The position numbers and the translations under genes are program-made. The notes beneath the pieces were generated by a model. That model had not been told where the DNA came from. It saw only the letters and a program-made list of their open reading frames with translations, and searched no databases. Below are positions 33,424 to 42,478 of a DNA stretch of 64,000 nt, one piece after another. The stretch comes from Lachnospiraceae bacterium (GTDB lineage: Bacteria > Bacillota > Clostridia > Lachnospirales > Lachnospiraceae), in the NCBI GenBank assembly GCA_017503735.1, contig JAFVSN010000049.1:104058-168057 (forward strand), read 5' to 3'. Position 1 is the first letter of the stretch, and every line of letters starts with the position of its first letter.

Positions 33424-35940
33424 ATGCAACAATATACGGTGACGGGAATGAGCTGCGCGGCATGCAGTTCCCGGGTAGAAAAGGCAGTGTCAAAGGTGGT
33501 CGGTGTCAACAGCTGTTCTGTGAGCCTTCTGACGAATTCCATGGGCGTGGAAGGTACGGCATCGGCGGAAGCGGTGATTCGGGCTGTGGAGCAGGCAGGA
33601 TATCATGCCGAAATAAAGGGCACGGAACCGGTACAAAGAAGTGAGAGTGCGGAAGAAGATGCATTAAAGGATCGGGAGACCCCGGTATTACGACGTAGAC
33701 TGATTGCTTCGGTCGGTTTTTTACTGGTGCTTATGTATGTGTCTATGGGACATTGTATGTGGGGCTGGCCTGTGCCGGTATTTTTTGAGAATAACCCGGT
33801 GGCAATCGGGCTGATACAGATGATATTGGCGGCGATTGTCATGTGGATTAACAAGAAGTTTTTTGTGAACGGAATAAACGGAATCTGTCACCGTGCGCCG
33901 AATATGGACACATTGGTAGCACTGGGGTCGGCGGCTTCCTTTTGTTACAGCACGGTAATGTTGTTTGTTATGACGGGAGCCCAGGCAAAGGGAAATTTTG
34001 TTGCGGCTCATAAGTATCTTCATGAGTTCTATTTCGAATCGGCGGCTATGATTCTGGCGTTGATTACGGTCGGCAAGATGTTGGAGGCTCGTTCCAAGGG
34101 AAAGACCACGGATGCGTTAAAAGGGCTGATGAAATTGGCTCCGAAGACAGCGACCCGATGGGAAAACGGCACAGAAGAGGTCGTGGCAATCGAACAGCTG
34201 AAAAGGGACGATATGTTTGTGGTACGGCCGGGAGAGCGTATTCCGGTGGACGGCGTGATTGCAGAAGGGTCCTGTGCTGTGGATGAAGCGGCACTGACGG
34301 GAGAAAGTATTCCGGTAGATAAAAAAACGGAAGATCAGGTATCGGCCGGAACTGTGAATTGCTCCGGTTTTATCCGGTGCAGGGCAACCAGAGTGGGAGA
34401 AGATACCACCTTGTCCCAAATCATTAAAATGGTCAGTGATGCGGCAGCTACAAAGGCACCGATTGCAAAAGTGGCAGATAAAGTGTCCGGCGTCTTCGTA
34501 CCGATTGTGATTGGAATCGCAGTTTTGACCATTCTTGTGTGGCTTTTGGCAGGAGAGTCCTTTGGCTTTTCACTGGCGAGAGGAATTTCGGTGTTGGTAA
34601 TCAGTTGTCCTTGTGCGTTGGGATTGGCAACGCCGGTGGCTATTATGGTAGGAAACGGTGTCGGAGCCAAAAACGGTATTCTGTTTAAAACGGCAGTATC
34701 CCTGGAACAGGCAGGGAAGGTGTCGGTGGTGGTTTTGGATAAAACGGGAACGATTACAGCAGGCAAGCCCCGGGTAACGGATCTTTTGCCGGCAGATGGA
34801 TACAGTAAAACGGAACTGCTGCAACTGGCACTGGATGTGGAGTGTAAGAGCGAACATCCTCTTTCGCGGGCTATTTTAGCGAGGGCACAGGAAGAAAGGA
34901 TGACCGCCGGAGAAATAACGGAGTTCCGAGCGTTGCCGGGGAACGGGCTTTCTGCTTTGCGGAACGGGAATCCGATATATGCGGGGAACGCCTCTTATAT
35001 AGCAGAACATTGTACGCTTCCCGATAAGGTAAAGGAACAATCGGAGGCATTTGCGGCAGAGGGAAAAACACCGTTGTTTTTTTCGGAGGGGAACCGGCTG
35101 ATCGGTGTCATTGCCGTGGCGGATGTGATAAAAGAAGACAGTCCGCAAGCAGTAAACGAATTGAAGAATATGGGCATCCGGGTCGTGATGCTGACGGGGG
35201 ATAATGAACGCACCGCCAAAGCAGTCGGAAAACAGGCAGGCGTAGATGAGGTCATTGCGGAGGTGCTGCCGGATGGCAAAGAAAAAGTCATCCGGGAATT
35301 AAAGCAAAGAGGTACGGTAGCTATGGTGGGCGACGGTATTAACGATGCACCGGCACTGACAAGAGCGGACATCGGCATTGCCATCGGTGCCGGTGCGGAT
35401 ATTGCGGTGGATGCGGCAGACATCGTATTGATGAAAAGCAGGTTGACCGATGTACCGGCTGCAATTCGATTGAGTCGTGCAACTTTGCGGAATATTCATG
35501 AAAATCTGTTTTGGGCATTTATTTATAATTCCATCGGGATTCCGTTGGCGGCGGGTGTATTTATTCCGGTGCTTGGCTGGCAGATGAATCCGATGTTTGG
35601 TGCGGCAGCCATGAGTTTATCCAGTTTTTGTGTGGTATCCAATGCATTGCGCCTGAATTTTTTTAAATTATTCGGCACAAAGAAGGATAAGAAACGACAG
35701 CATAAGAAGCCGTCGGACACTACGGAAGTGTTACATTATACCATGAAGGTCAAAGGGATGATGTGTGAACATTGCGAAAACCGGGTAAAAAAGGCGTTAG
35801 AAGCGCTTCCTCAGGTGGACACTGCCATGGCAGATTTTAAAACGGGACAGGTAGAGGTGGAGTTAAACAGGGCATTGTCTGTCAAGATATTGAAAAAGAC
35901 AGTGGAAAACGAGGACTATAAGGTCCTTATGATAAAATAG
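33424..35940 (+). CDS. copA: Copper-transporting P1B-type ATPase CopA
   Basis: An 838-residue metal-exporting ATPase. N-terminal metal-binding domain with GMSCAACSS (C11, C14); membrane domain with the CPC motif C395-P-C397 (SCPCALGLATP); TGES; phosphorylation site D439 in DKTGT; GDGINDAPAL hinge; ends of the last helices with the MNPMFGAAAMSLSS pattern typical of Cu+ pumps. Unusually a second metal-binding domain sits at the C-terminus (C781, C784 in GMMCEHCEN) instead of in tandem at the N-terminus. It should export Cu+ at the membrane. An 85-residue metal-binding protein is encoded 18 bases downstream. Confidence 0.95.
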   Translation: MQQYTVTGMSCAACSSRVEKAVSKVVGVNSCSVSLLTNSMGVEGTASAEAVIRAVEQAGYHAEIKGTEPVQRSESAEEDALKDRETPVLRRRLIASVGFLLVLMYVSMGHCMWGWPVPVFFENNPVAIGLIQMILAAIVMWINKKFFVNGINGICHRAPNMDTLVALGSAASFCYSTVMLFVMTGAQAKGNFVAAHKYLHEFYFESAAMILALITVGKMLEARSKGKTTDALKGLMKLAPKTATRWENGTEEVVAIEQLKRDDMFVVRPGERIPVDGVIAEGSCAVDEAALTGESIPVDKKTEDQVSAGTVNCSGFIRCRATRVGEDTTLSQIIKMVSDAAATKAPIAKVADKVSGVFVPIVIGIAVLTILVWLLAGESFGFSLARGISVLVISCPCALGLATPVAIMVGNGVGAKNGILFKTAVSLEQAGKVSVVVLDKTGTITAGKPRVTDLLPADGYSKTELLQLALDVECKSEHPLSRAILARAQEERMTAGEITEFRALPGNGLSALRNGNPIYAGNASYIAEHCTLPDKVKEQSEAFAAEGKTPLFFSEGNRLIGVIAVADVIKEDSPQAVNELKNMGIRVVMLTGDNERTAKAVGKQAGVDEVIAEVLPDGKEKVIRELKQRGTVAMVGDGINDAPALTRADIGIAIGAGADIAVDAADIVLMKSRLTDVPAAIRLSRATLRNIHENLFWAFIYNSIGIPLAAGVFIPVLGWQMNPMFGAAAMSLSSFCVVSNALRLNFFKLFGTKKDKKRQHKKPSDTTEVLHYTMKVKGMMCEHCENRVKKALEALPQVDTAMADFKTGQVEVELNRALSVKILKKTVENEDYKVLMIK

Positions 35941-35958
35941 CAAACGGAGGATAGAACT

Positions 35959-36216
35959 ATGGTTAGAATCACACTTGGAGTAGAAGGAATGAAGTGCGTA
36001 AAATGTGAGGCACATATGGATGATACGGTACGAAAAATGTTTGCTGTGGAAAAAGTAACTTCTTCCCATGAGAACAATGAAACGGTAATTCTTTCTGCAG
36101 AGGACATTTCGGATGATAGGCTTTCGGAAGCGGTAGCAAGTGCAGGATATACGCTTACCGGTATTGCAAGAGAGCCGTATGAGAAGAAAGGTTTGTTTGG
36201 TTTGTTTAAGAAATAA
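35959..36216 (+). CDS. Heavy-metal-associated (HMA) domain protein, copper chaperone-like
   Basis: An 85-residue single HMA domain: LGVEGMKCVKCEAHMDDTV carries the CxxC site (C13, C16), followed by the beta-alpha-beta-beta-alpha-beta pattern and a basic tail (KKGLFGLFKK). Probably a copper chaperone delivering to CopA, with which it is co-transcribed (18-base gap). ACGGAGGA precedes the ATG. The His in CEAHMDD is not usual in CopZ (CxxCxxxV), so metal preference is uncertain. Confidence 0.85.
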   Translation: MVRITLGVEGMKCVKCEAHMDDTVRKMFAVEKVTSSHENNETVILSAEDISDDRLSEAVASAGYTLTGIAREPYEKKGLFGLFKK

Positions 36217-36275
36217 AACTCCAAAAAAGTGAAACCGTGAGATGAGCCGGTGTCGAGAATTGCTTGCATGAAATC

Positions 36276-36304
36276 TTGACATCGGCTTTTGTATGGAGTA
36301 TCAT
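36276..36304 (+). promoter_or_regulatory. SigA-type promoter of the mutarotase gene
   Basis: TTGACA (36276-36281), 17-base spacer, TATCAT (36299-36304). Confidence 0.75.
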
Positions 36305-36353
36305 TGATTTACGAAGGGAGCGACAAGAGTTCGGTCTCAGGAAAGGAGAACGT

Positions 36354-37418
36354 ATGGGAATTACAACAAAGAGTTTCGGTAAGACGAAAAACGGAGAAGA
36401 GGCAAAGCTTTACATTTTAGAAAACAAAAACGGTATGAAGGCAGTATTTTCCGATTTCGGTGCGGTACTTGTGGAGCTTTGGGTGCCGGATAAGAACGGT
36501 AAGTTAGAGGATGTGGTACTTGGTTTTGATACCCTGGCAGAGTATGAAGCGAATCCGACTTTCTTCGGTTCTTTTATCGGTAGATGCGGTAACCGTATCG
36601 GTGGTGCGAAGTTTACCATTGACGGAAAAGAATATGAAGTAGAGAATAATGACAACGGGAACTGTTTACATGGTGGGTCCGTAAGTTATGATAAGTATAT
36701 GTACGAGGCAGAGACCTTTGTGGAAGAAGGTGGTTTGAGTATTGAGTTTTCCCGTCTCAGCCCGGATATGGAGCAGGGATTCCCGGGAAATCTGGATATT
36801 ACCGTGACTTATACATTGACGGATGAGAATGAACTGGCAATCGAGTACTTAACAGTGTCCGATAAAGCGACTATCGTAAATTTAACCAATCACTCTTACT
36901 TTAACCTGGCAGGACATAACTCCGGTCTTGTAACGGATCAGGAAGTGTACATTGATGCGGATGCATTTACGGCAACGGATGCGAAGCTTATCCCGACCGG
37001 AGAGCTTGCGGATGTGACCGGTACACCGATGGATTTCCGCGTAAGGAAACCGCTTGCAGAGGGAATTAACGATGTTGATTATGCGCCGATTCGTATGGGT
37101 GGCGGCTATGACCACAACTATGCATTAAACAATACCGGTGAGGAAGCGGAGTATGTGGCAGAACTTTATGATAAAAAGAGCGGACGTGTCATGGAAGTAT
37201 ATACGGACCTTCCGGGCATGCAGCTTTACTCCGGTAACTTTATTCGCGAAGGATTGAAGGGAAAGGGAGGTTGCACCTACGGCAAGCGTCACGGTGTATG
37301 CTTCGAGACCCAGTACTTCCCGAATGCAATGAACATTCCGAGTTTCAAATCTCCGGTGGTAAAGGCCTACGAAGAAGTAGAATCCATGACCGTATACAAG
37401 TTTACTGTGGAGAAGTAA
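36354..37418 (+). CDS. galM: Aldose 1-epimerase (galactose mutarotase)
   Basis: A 354-residue beta-sandwich enzyme interconverting alpha and beta anomers of hexoses before they enter the Leloir pathway. Visible: FGAVLVELWVPDKNG, FIGRCGNRIGGAKF, NCLHGG (catalytic His region), NLTNHSYFNL (second catalytic His), GGGYDHNY and the catalytic Glu in FETQYFPNA. Full length. Start at ATG 36354 after AAAGGAGA; the open frame upstream (to 36264) runs through the promoter. No other galactose gene is adjacent. Confidence 0.95.
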   Translation: MGITTKSFGKTKNGEEAKLYILENKNGMKAVFSDFGAVLVELWVPDKNGKLEDVVLGFDTLAEYEANPTFFGSFIGRCGNRIGGAKFTIDGKEYEVENNDNGNCLHGGSVSYDKYMYEAETFVEEGGLSIEFSRLSPDMEQGFPGNLDITVTYTLTDENELAIEYLTVSDKATIVNLTNHSYFNLAGHNSGLVTDQEVYIDADAFTATDAKLIPTGELADVTGTPMDFRVRKPLAEGINDVDYAPIRMGGGYDHNYALNNTGEEAEYVAELYDKKSGRVMEVYTDLPGMQLYSGNFIREGLKGKGGCTYGKRHGVCFETQYFPNAMNIPSFKSPVVKAYEEVESMTVYKFTVEK

Positions 37419-37445
37419 GGAAAGAGATGATCCGGGAGAAAACAG

Positions 37446-37631
37446 ATGCCGTTTCTTATATTTTTAGTTTTATGTATTCTATGGGTGCTGTGGGTAAAAT
37501 TTGGGCCGAATCATTCGGATTTAATAAGTGACTTTCAACGGATTAAGCGATTGAAAGATAATATTGCTTATCAGGTAACCGGGCGCGTGGACGGGAAAGA
37601 CCCGGGCGTACTCCGTTATGAGGAAGAATAG
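37446..37631 (+). CDS. Small membrane protein, unknown
   Basis: A 61-residue protein: one N-terminal transmembrane helix (residues ~2-19, FLIFLVLCILWVLWV) and a charged cytoplasmic tail of ~40 residues. GGGAG lies 7 bases before the ATG. It starts 27 bases after galM and ends before the shared terminator, which is compatible with co-transcription. No family recognised. Confidence 0.5.
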   Translation: MPFLIFLVLCILWVLWVKFGPNHSDLISDFQRIKRLKDNIAYQVTGRVDGKDPGVLRYEEE

Positions 37632-37650
37632 GTTATAGGTCAAATAATAA

Positions 37651-37682
37651 CAAAAGGGCTGTCTGTGACAGCCCTTTTGCAA
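37651..37682. terminator. Bidirectional terminator between convergent genes
   Basis: CAAAAGGGCTGTC and its complement (37651-37663 with 37667-37679) around TGT; A/T tracts serve both strands (galM side + and upp side -). Confidence 0.9.
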
Positions 37683-37683
37683 A

Positions 37684-38313
37684 TTACTTTGTTCCGTAAA
37701 TACGGTCTCCGGCATCGCCGAGACCCGGTAAAATGTAGCCCTTCTCGTTCAGACGTTCATCCTTTGCACCTACGAAGATGTTGACATCAGGATGGGCCGC
37801 CTGTAGCTTTTCAATACCTTCCGGAGCGGCAATTAAGCAAAGGAAACGAATCTTTTTGATTCCGCGTTTTTTCAATAAGTCGATGGCAGCAATGGCGGAA
37901 CCGCCTGTGGCTAACATCGGGTCAACCACAAAGATTTCGCGATCTGCGGCATCGGACGGAAGCTTGCAGAAATATTCTACCGGTTCTAAGGTTTCCTCAT
38001 TCCGGTAAAGACCGATATGACCAACTTTTGCATTCGGCGTTAAGTTCAAAATGCCGTCTGCCATATGAAGACCGGCACGTAAAATCGGAACGACGCAAAG
38101 CTTTTTGCCGGCAATCTCTTTTACTGTAGTGGTTACAAGCGGTGTTTCAATGACTTTGTCGGCAAGCGGAAGATTACGGCTTGCTTCGTAGTAAATTAAC
38201 ATTGCAATCTCGGCTACCAAAGCGCGGAATTCTTTTGTGGAAGTGTTTTTGTCACGCATAATGCCGATTTTGTGTTGAATTAACGGGTGATCCATAACAG
38301 TTACAGTTGACAT
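37684..38313 (-). CDS. upp: Uracil phosphoribosyltransferase
   Basis: A 209-residue PRTase making UMP from uracil and PRPP (pyrimidine salvage). [33 protein letters not shown], the PRPP loop [20 protein letters not shown] and the C-terminal uracil-binding [17 protein letters not shown] are all there. The start is ATG 38313 with GGAAAGGAG before it; the longer open frame to 38403 has no ribosome site. Confidence 0.97.
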   Translation of the reverse strand: MSTVTVMDHPLIQHKIGIMRDKNTSTKEFRALVAEIAMLIYYEASRNLPLADKVIETPLVTTTVKEIAGKKLCVVPILRAGLHMADGILNLTPNAKVGHIGLYRNEETLEPVEYFCKLPSDAADREIFVVDPMLATGGSAIAAIDLLKKRGIKKIRFLCLIAAPEGIEKLQAAHPDVNIFVGAKDERLNEKGYILPGLGDAGDRIYGTK

Positions 38314-38821
38314 AAAATAATCTCCTTTCCGGAATAGAATCATTATGATAAGTATAGCAGATTTTGTCGATAAAGAAAAGAGGAAATCATAAGATTTGTG
38401 CAAGCAGCGTGCTTCGTTTGAAAGTAAATCGTTCGCGGGTTGCTCGTATGCTCACTTTGCTTGCAAAAAAAACATACCTCCGTGTTTCGACGGAGGTATT
38501 CAGAGGAGAAGCCCGAAATGGGGAGGGGTATGCCGGGCTCAAATGTATGAAAAAGTAGTTTAAAGTATGCTGATAAATGTAATTTATCTTATATTGTTAT
38601 TATATTTGTTACATATGTTTTAGGTGTGGATAGTTTGTGAACAATTTGTTAATTTGTCTATTGATCGGGAAAAACGTGAAATCATAAATTAAGATATTGT
38701 AATTATGTTGAAAAAGAATTAAAATAAAAAAGGTGGAAGTTATTGTTTGAGAAAGGAATGGTTTTATTGCATATACTTTTATTCGAACAATGCTGAACAA
38801 CAGGAGCGAAAGAGAGTCGAT
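38314..38821. other. Gene-free stretch with an orphan minus-strand terminator
   Basis: No convincing gene. 38474-38499 is a perfect 10-bp stem around GTTTCG; on the - strand it is followed by GTTTTTTTT, a good terminator, although no - strand gene lies upstream of it. A second hairpin (AGCCCG/CGGGCT arms) spans about 38512-38540. The word TATGCTCACTTTG at 38449-38461 is shared with 9377-9389. The rest is AT-rich. Confidence 0.5.
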
Positions 38822-39274
38822 ATGAATATATTTAAAAAACTTCTCCGAAAGGATTTAGGGAAAAAAAGATATAACGGACTGGTGCTTTATGTGAATAACA
38901 ATTGTGGTCCGGATGTAAAAGAAAATAAGGAGCTGTACGAGGAATTATATGAGTACTGCAACTGCTTGGACTCCGACCGGATTGTAGGAATGCATATGCG
39001 CTTGGTGGATGCGTTATACCATTCGTTTCAAGTGGGACGTACCTATTCTCTTGCTTTTTTTATTTATTTGATTGCGTGGTTTTGTTTATTGGGTATGGGG
39101 TTACAGACGGAAGTGTTACTCGGAGGGATCGTGGCGATCACCGTATGCTTCGGCTTAAAGACTTATCAGTTTTTCACAAATCGTTGTGCATATGCCGATG
39201 CCAGGATTATTGAGACTTATCGCCTGGTATTGGAACGCATTTTGATACACCGCACGAGAGGCCAACAAAATTAA
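38822..39274 (+). CDS. Unknown small membrane protein
   Basis: A 150-residue protein not recognised. A soluble N-terminal part (~residues 1-75, IFKKLLRKDLGKKRYNGLVLYVNN; tyrosine-rich acidic stretch) is followed by two transmembrane helices (~residues 78-97 and 99-115) and a basic C-terminal tail. The start is uncertain: ATG 38822 is used, but TTG 38747 has a plausible AGGTGG ribosome site and would add 25 residues. It is 19 bases before the esterase gene, so the two may be co-transcribed. Confidence 0.6.
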   Translation: MNIFKKLLRKDLGKKRYNGLVLYVNNNCGPDVKENKELYEELYEYCNCLDSDRIVGMHMRLVDALYHSFQVGRTYSLAFFIYLIAWFCLLGMGLQTEVLLGGIVAITVCFGLKTYQFFTNRCAYADARIIETYRLVLERILIHRTRGQQN

Positions 39275-39293
39275 TTTGCCATGGAGGAAAGGT

Positions 39294-40421
39294 ATGGAAG
39301 AGAAAAAAATGGGGCTGCCGGCAAATGCCGAATACCTGAGAGTACTTGGGAGAACAAAGGGAAAAGAATTTCCGTTGGTGCTTTTTTGGACCGGGTCCGG
39401 AATTGAATTTAATTATAAGGGGACAGAATTGTGGTGTGATTTTGAATCGGATTTTTCCGATTATGAACAGTGGATTGCGGTTTACGTGAACGGAGCATTA
39501 CTTTCCAGACAAATGTTGCCGAAGGGACGACAGAGTGTTTGTCTGTTCCGTAATTTGCAGACATTGAAAATCAATCATGTGAAAGTGATAAAAGAAGTAC
39601 AGGCGATGCCGGGAGACGAACATGCGTATTTGGCGATTCACGGATTGCGGGGTGACGGGGAATTTTGTGAGCTGCAAGAGCCGGCATGCAGAATTGAATT
39701 TATCGGAGACAGTATAACGTCCGGAGAAGGTAGTTACGGAGACGTAGGGGAACAGGATTGGATTGCAATGTGGTTTTCTGCAAGCCGGGCGTATCCGCAC
39801 CTTGTGGCGCAACGACTGAATGCAGAAATTCGGGTAATCTCCCAAAGCGGTTACGGCGTGTATTGTGCTTATGATAATAATCCGGACCATGCAATCCCGC
39901 TTTACTATGAACAGATATGCGGAGTAGTATCGGGGGAACGCAATGAAACGGCGGGAGCAAAAGAACGCTATGATTTTTCCCAATGGCAACCGGACTATGT
40001 TGTGATTAACCTGGGAACCAATGACGGGGGAGCGTTTCATAATCCGGAATGGTGTGACGAAGAAACCGGCAGAAGAAATAAAATGTACCGGACTGCGGAC
40101 GGACTCCCGGCAGAAGAGTGTCTGCGGAAGGTGCGGCAGGCGGTAACGGAATTTCTTGAATTGGTGAGAAAACATAATAAAAATGCACATATTTTGTGGG
40201 CGTACGGAATGATGGGAACCGTAGTGGAGCCTGCAATAAAAGAAGGAATCGGGGAATATGTAAAGAAAAGCGGAGACGAGAACGTGCATTATGTTCCGTT
40301 GGACGAGATAAAAGAAGAGCAAATCGGTGCGAGAAGTCATCCGGGGATTTACGGTCATAAAGCTACTGCGGAAACGATTTGTCGGAAAATATGTGAATTA
40401 ACGAGAGAGGAAGAGAACTAA
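39294..40421 (+). CDS. SGNH/GDSL esterase, carbohydrate esterase family 2-like
   Basis: A 375-residue protein with an N-terminal beta-sandwich (~residues 1-120) and an SGNH hydrolase domain: block I FIGDSITSGEG (Ser140), block III LGTNDGG and block V HPGIYGH (Asp-x-x-His-type His). This two-domain order is that of CE2 acetyl esterases that deacetylate plant polysaccharides. No signal peptide, so it would act on imported, acetylated oligosaccharides in the cytoplasm. Start ATG 39294 after GGAGGAAAGG. Confidence 0.88.
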   Translation: MEEKKMGLPANAEYLRVLGRTKGKEFPLVLFWTGSGIEFNYKGTELWCDFESDFSDYEQWIAVYVNGALLSRQMLPKGRQSVCLFRNLQTLKINHVKVIKEVQAMPGDEHAYLAIHGLRGDGEFCELQEPACRIEFIGDSITSGEGSYGDVGEQDWIAMWFSASRAYPHLVAQRLNAEIRVISQSGYGVYCAYDNNPDHAIPLYYEQICGVVSGERNETAGAKERYDFSQWQPDYVVINLGTNDGGAFHNPEWCDEETGRRNKMYRTADGLPAEECLRKVRQAVTEFLELVRKHNKNAHILWAYGMMGTVVEPAIKEGIGEYVKKSGDENVHYVPLDEIKEEQIGARSHPGIYGHKATAETICRKICELTREEEN

Positions 40422-40424
40422 CAG

Positions 40425-40970
40425 ATGGATAAAGTGTATGTTTTTTTTGCGGATGGATTTGAAGAAATTGAAGCTTTGACTGTGGTGGACATGCTTCGCA
40501 GAGTAAATATAGAGACGGTGATGGTTTCTGTGGGTAAGACAAAGACCGTAACAGGGGCACACAAAATAGTAGTTCAGACCGACGGAGTGTTTGAAGACTA
40601 TGCCTATGAAGACGGTAACATGGCAGTACTTCCGGGCGGAATGCCGGGAACAAATCATTTGATGGCGCACGAGGGGTTGAAACAGCTACTGTGTGATTAT
40701 AACAACAAAAAGAAGTACCTGGCGGCAATTTGTGCGGCACCGAGTGTGTTAGGACAACATGGTTTGTTGAAGGGAAGACATGCAACCTGTTATCCGGGGT
40801 TTGAAGAAAAATTGTTGGGCGCAGAGGCAATGCCGGATGCGGTTGTGATGGACGGACATATTATTACCAGTCGGGGAATGGGGACTGCCATTTCCTTCGG
40901 TGCAGCACTTGTTTCAGTGTTTGCAGGCGAGGAAACGGCAGAGGAATTATTAAAGGCAATTCAGTATTAG
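40425..40970 (+). CDS. DJ-1/PfpI family protein (DJ-1/ThiJ type)
   Basis: A 181-residue DJ-1 protein: VYVFFADGFEEIEAL with the conserved Glu, VLPGGMPGT, and the nucleophile elbow AAICAAP (C103). The family includes deglycase/glyoxalase and redox-stress proteins; a methylglyoxal-detoxifying role would fit an organism with mgsA (24006) but is only an inference. It begins 3 bases after the esterase stop and its stop overlaps the convergent symporter gene by 4 bases. Confidence 0.93.
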   Translation: MDKVYVFFADGFEEIEALTVVDMLRRVNIETVMVSVGKTKTVTGAHKIVVQTDGVFEDYAYEDGNMAVLPGGMPGTNHLMAHEGLKQLLCDYNNKKKYLAAICAAPSVLGQHGLLKGRHATCYPGFEEKLLGAEAMPDAVVMDGHIITSRGMGTAISFGAALVSVFAGEETAEELLKAIQY

Positions 40971-42265
40971 TTCCGGGGAGGTTTGATGCTGCGGTGCAAG
41001 AGAAAAAGTGCCGCAACATTCGGCAAGACCATACAGGCATTGATAAAATCGGTCATTTCCCATATCAGCGGAAGTGATAACACGGAACCGAGAAATATCA
41101 TACCGAGATAGCAAATGCGGTAAGTCGGCAGTGCATCTGCCTGAAACAAATAGGTAACAGCCTGTGCCCCGAAGTAAGACCAGCCGATAAGTGTGGCGTA
41201 GGCAAAGGCGATTAAAGAGATGCCAAGCAACAGTTCACCACCGGGCAATAGAGAAAATGCGGCACCGGTAAGGGTGGTGACGGAACGGGTAGAGAACAGA
41301 GACGGATTTCGCAGGAGGGAACTGACGATCACAAGACCCGTTAACGCACAAAGGACAACGGTGTCCCAAAAAACTGCAGACATGGAGAGTAAAGCAGCCT
41401 GTTCCGGGCTGCTTTCTTTGTTTTCCGTAAATGCAAGAGGTGCGGTGCCGATACCTGCTTCGTTGGTAAAAAGTCCCCGGGCAATTCCGTAGCGGGCGGA
41501 AAACAGAAAAGAGCCGCCGGCAACTCCGCCGAGGGCGGCTGTAGGAGTAAAGGCAGAAGAAAGAATGAGTTTTAAAGCCGGAAAAATATAGTTTCGGTTA
41601 AGAATAAGCAGTACGGAGCAGGAAATAAGAAAGAGCAGTGCCATGGCTGGAACCAGAACAGCGCAAAATTTCTTTATTCCTGCAGAGCCGTGCAGAATAA
41701 CATAACCTACCGCTATGACAAGAATAAATCCGGTGATGACCGGGGAAATCCCGATTAAATCAGAAACCGTTTCCGTTACGGTGCCGGCCTGGGTAGAACA
41801 GCCGATGCCGAAGGAGGCAATAAGCAGTAAAGAAGCAAAAATCCGGCCGGCGGTTTTGTTATGTAAGGCATGTTCCAGTACATACATTACTCCGCCCCGG
41901 ATTGTTCCGTCTTCGCCGGTCCGGCGATGAAGCATACAAAGATAACATTCTGCATAAGCGGTAGCCATACCAAGCAAACCGGTAATCCAACACCAGAAAA
42001 CAGCACCGGGTCCGCCCAGAGCAATTGCGGAAGAAACGCCTACAATATTTCCGGTTCCCAGGGTGGCGGCAAGTGCGGTGGTAAGGGAACGGAAGGCAGA
42101 AGTTTTTTTTCCGTCTCCCGTGTAATGCATAGCTGTCGGAAGATGCCGCTGTACGAAACGGAGACGAAGGGTAAAAAAAAGATGGGTACCGAGCAAGAGA
42201 ATTAAAAGGGGACCGTTCCAAAGGAAGCGGTTTGCAGTGGATAATAAGTGATAGAAAAAGGACAT
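40967..42265 (-). CDS. Sodium:alanine symporter family protein (AGCS)
   Basis: A 432-residue secondary transporter with about eleven helices. The AGCS signatures are clear: [27 protein letters not shown] (split here), [16 protein letters not shown] and [12 protein letters not shown]. It imports alanine or glycine with sodium. Slightly shorter than the usual 450-480. Its 3' end overlaps the stop of the DJ-1 gene, and there is no room for a separate terminator between them. Confidence 0.93.
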   Translation of the reverse strand: [432 protein letters not shown]

Positions 42266-42382
42266 AAGAACCCCTTTTTTGTTTACTGTATGAGAAAACG
42301 AGAAAAACTATTCCATTGTTCTTATGTGAGGTGAAAAACAGAGAAAAAAAGTAACAAAAATAACAAAAATTGTAAAAAAGGG

Positions 42383-42412
42383 TTGCATATTTAAAAAAAA
42401 CAATGGTATAAT
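42383..42412 (+). promoter_or_regulatory. Promoter of the GGDEF gene
   Basis: TTGCAT (42383-42388), 18-base spacer, TATAAT (42407-42412) preceded by TGG. Confidence 0.65.
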
Positions 42413-42478
42413 CAAGATGTAGTGGTTTGCAATCTGTTAAATCTACAATGTATAGCGTAAACGCAGGCGGAGGTTTGT

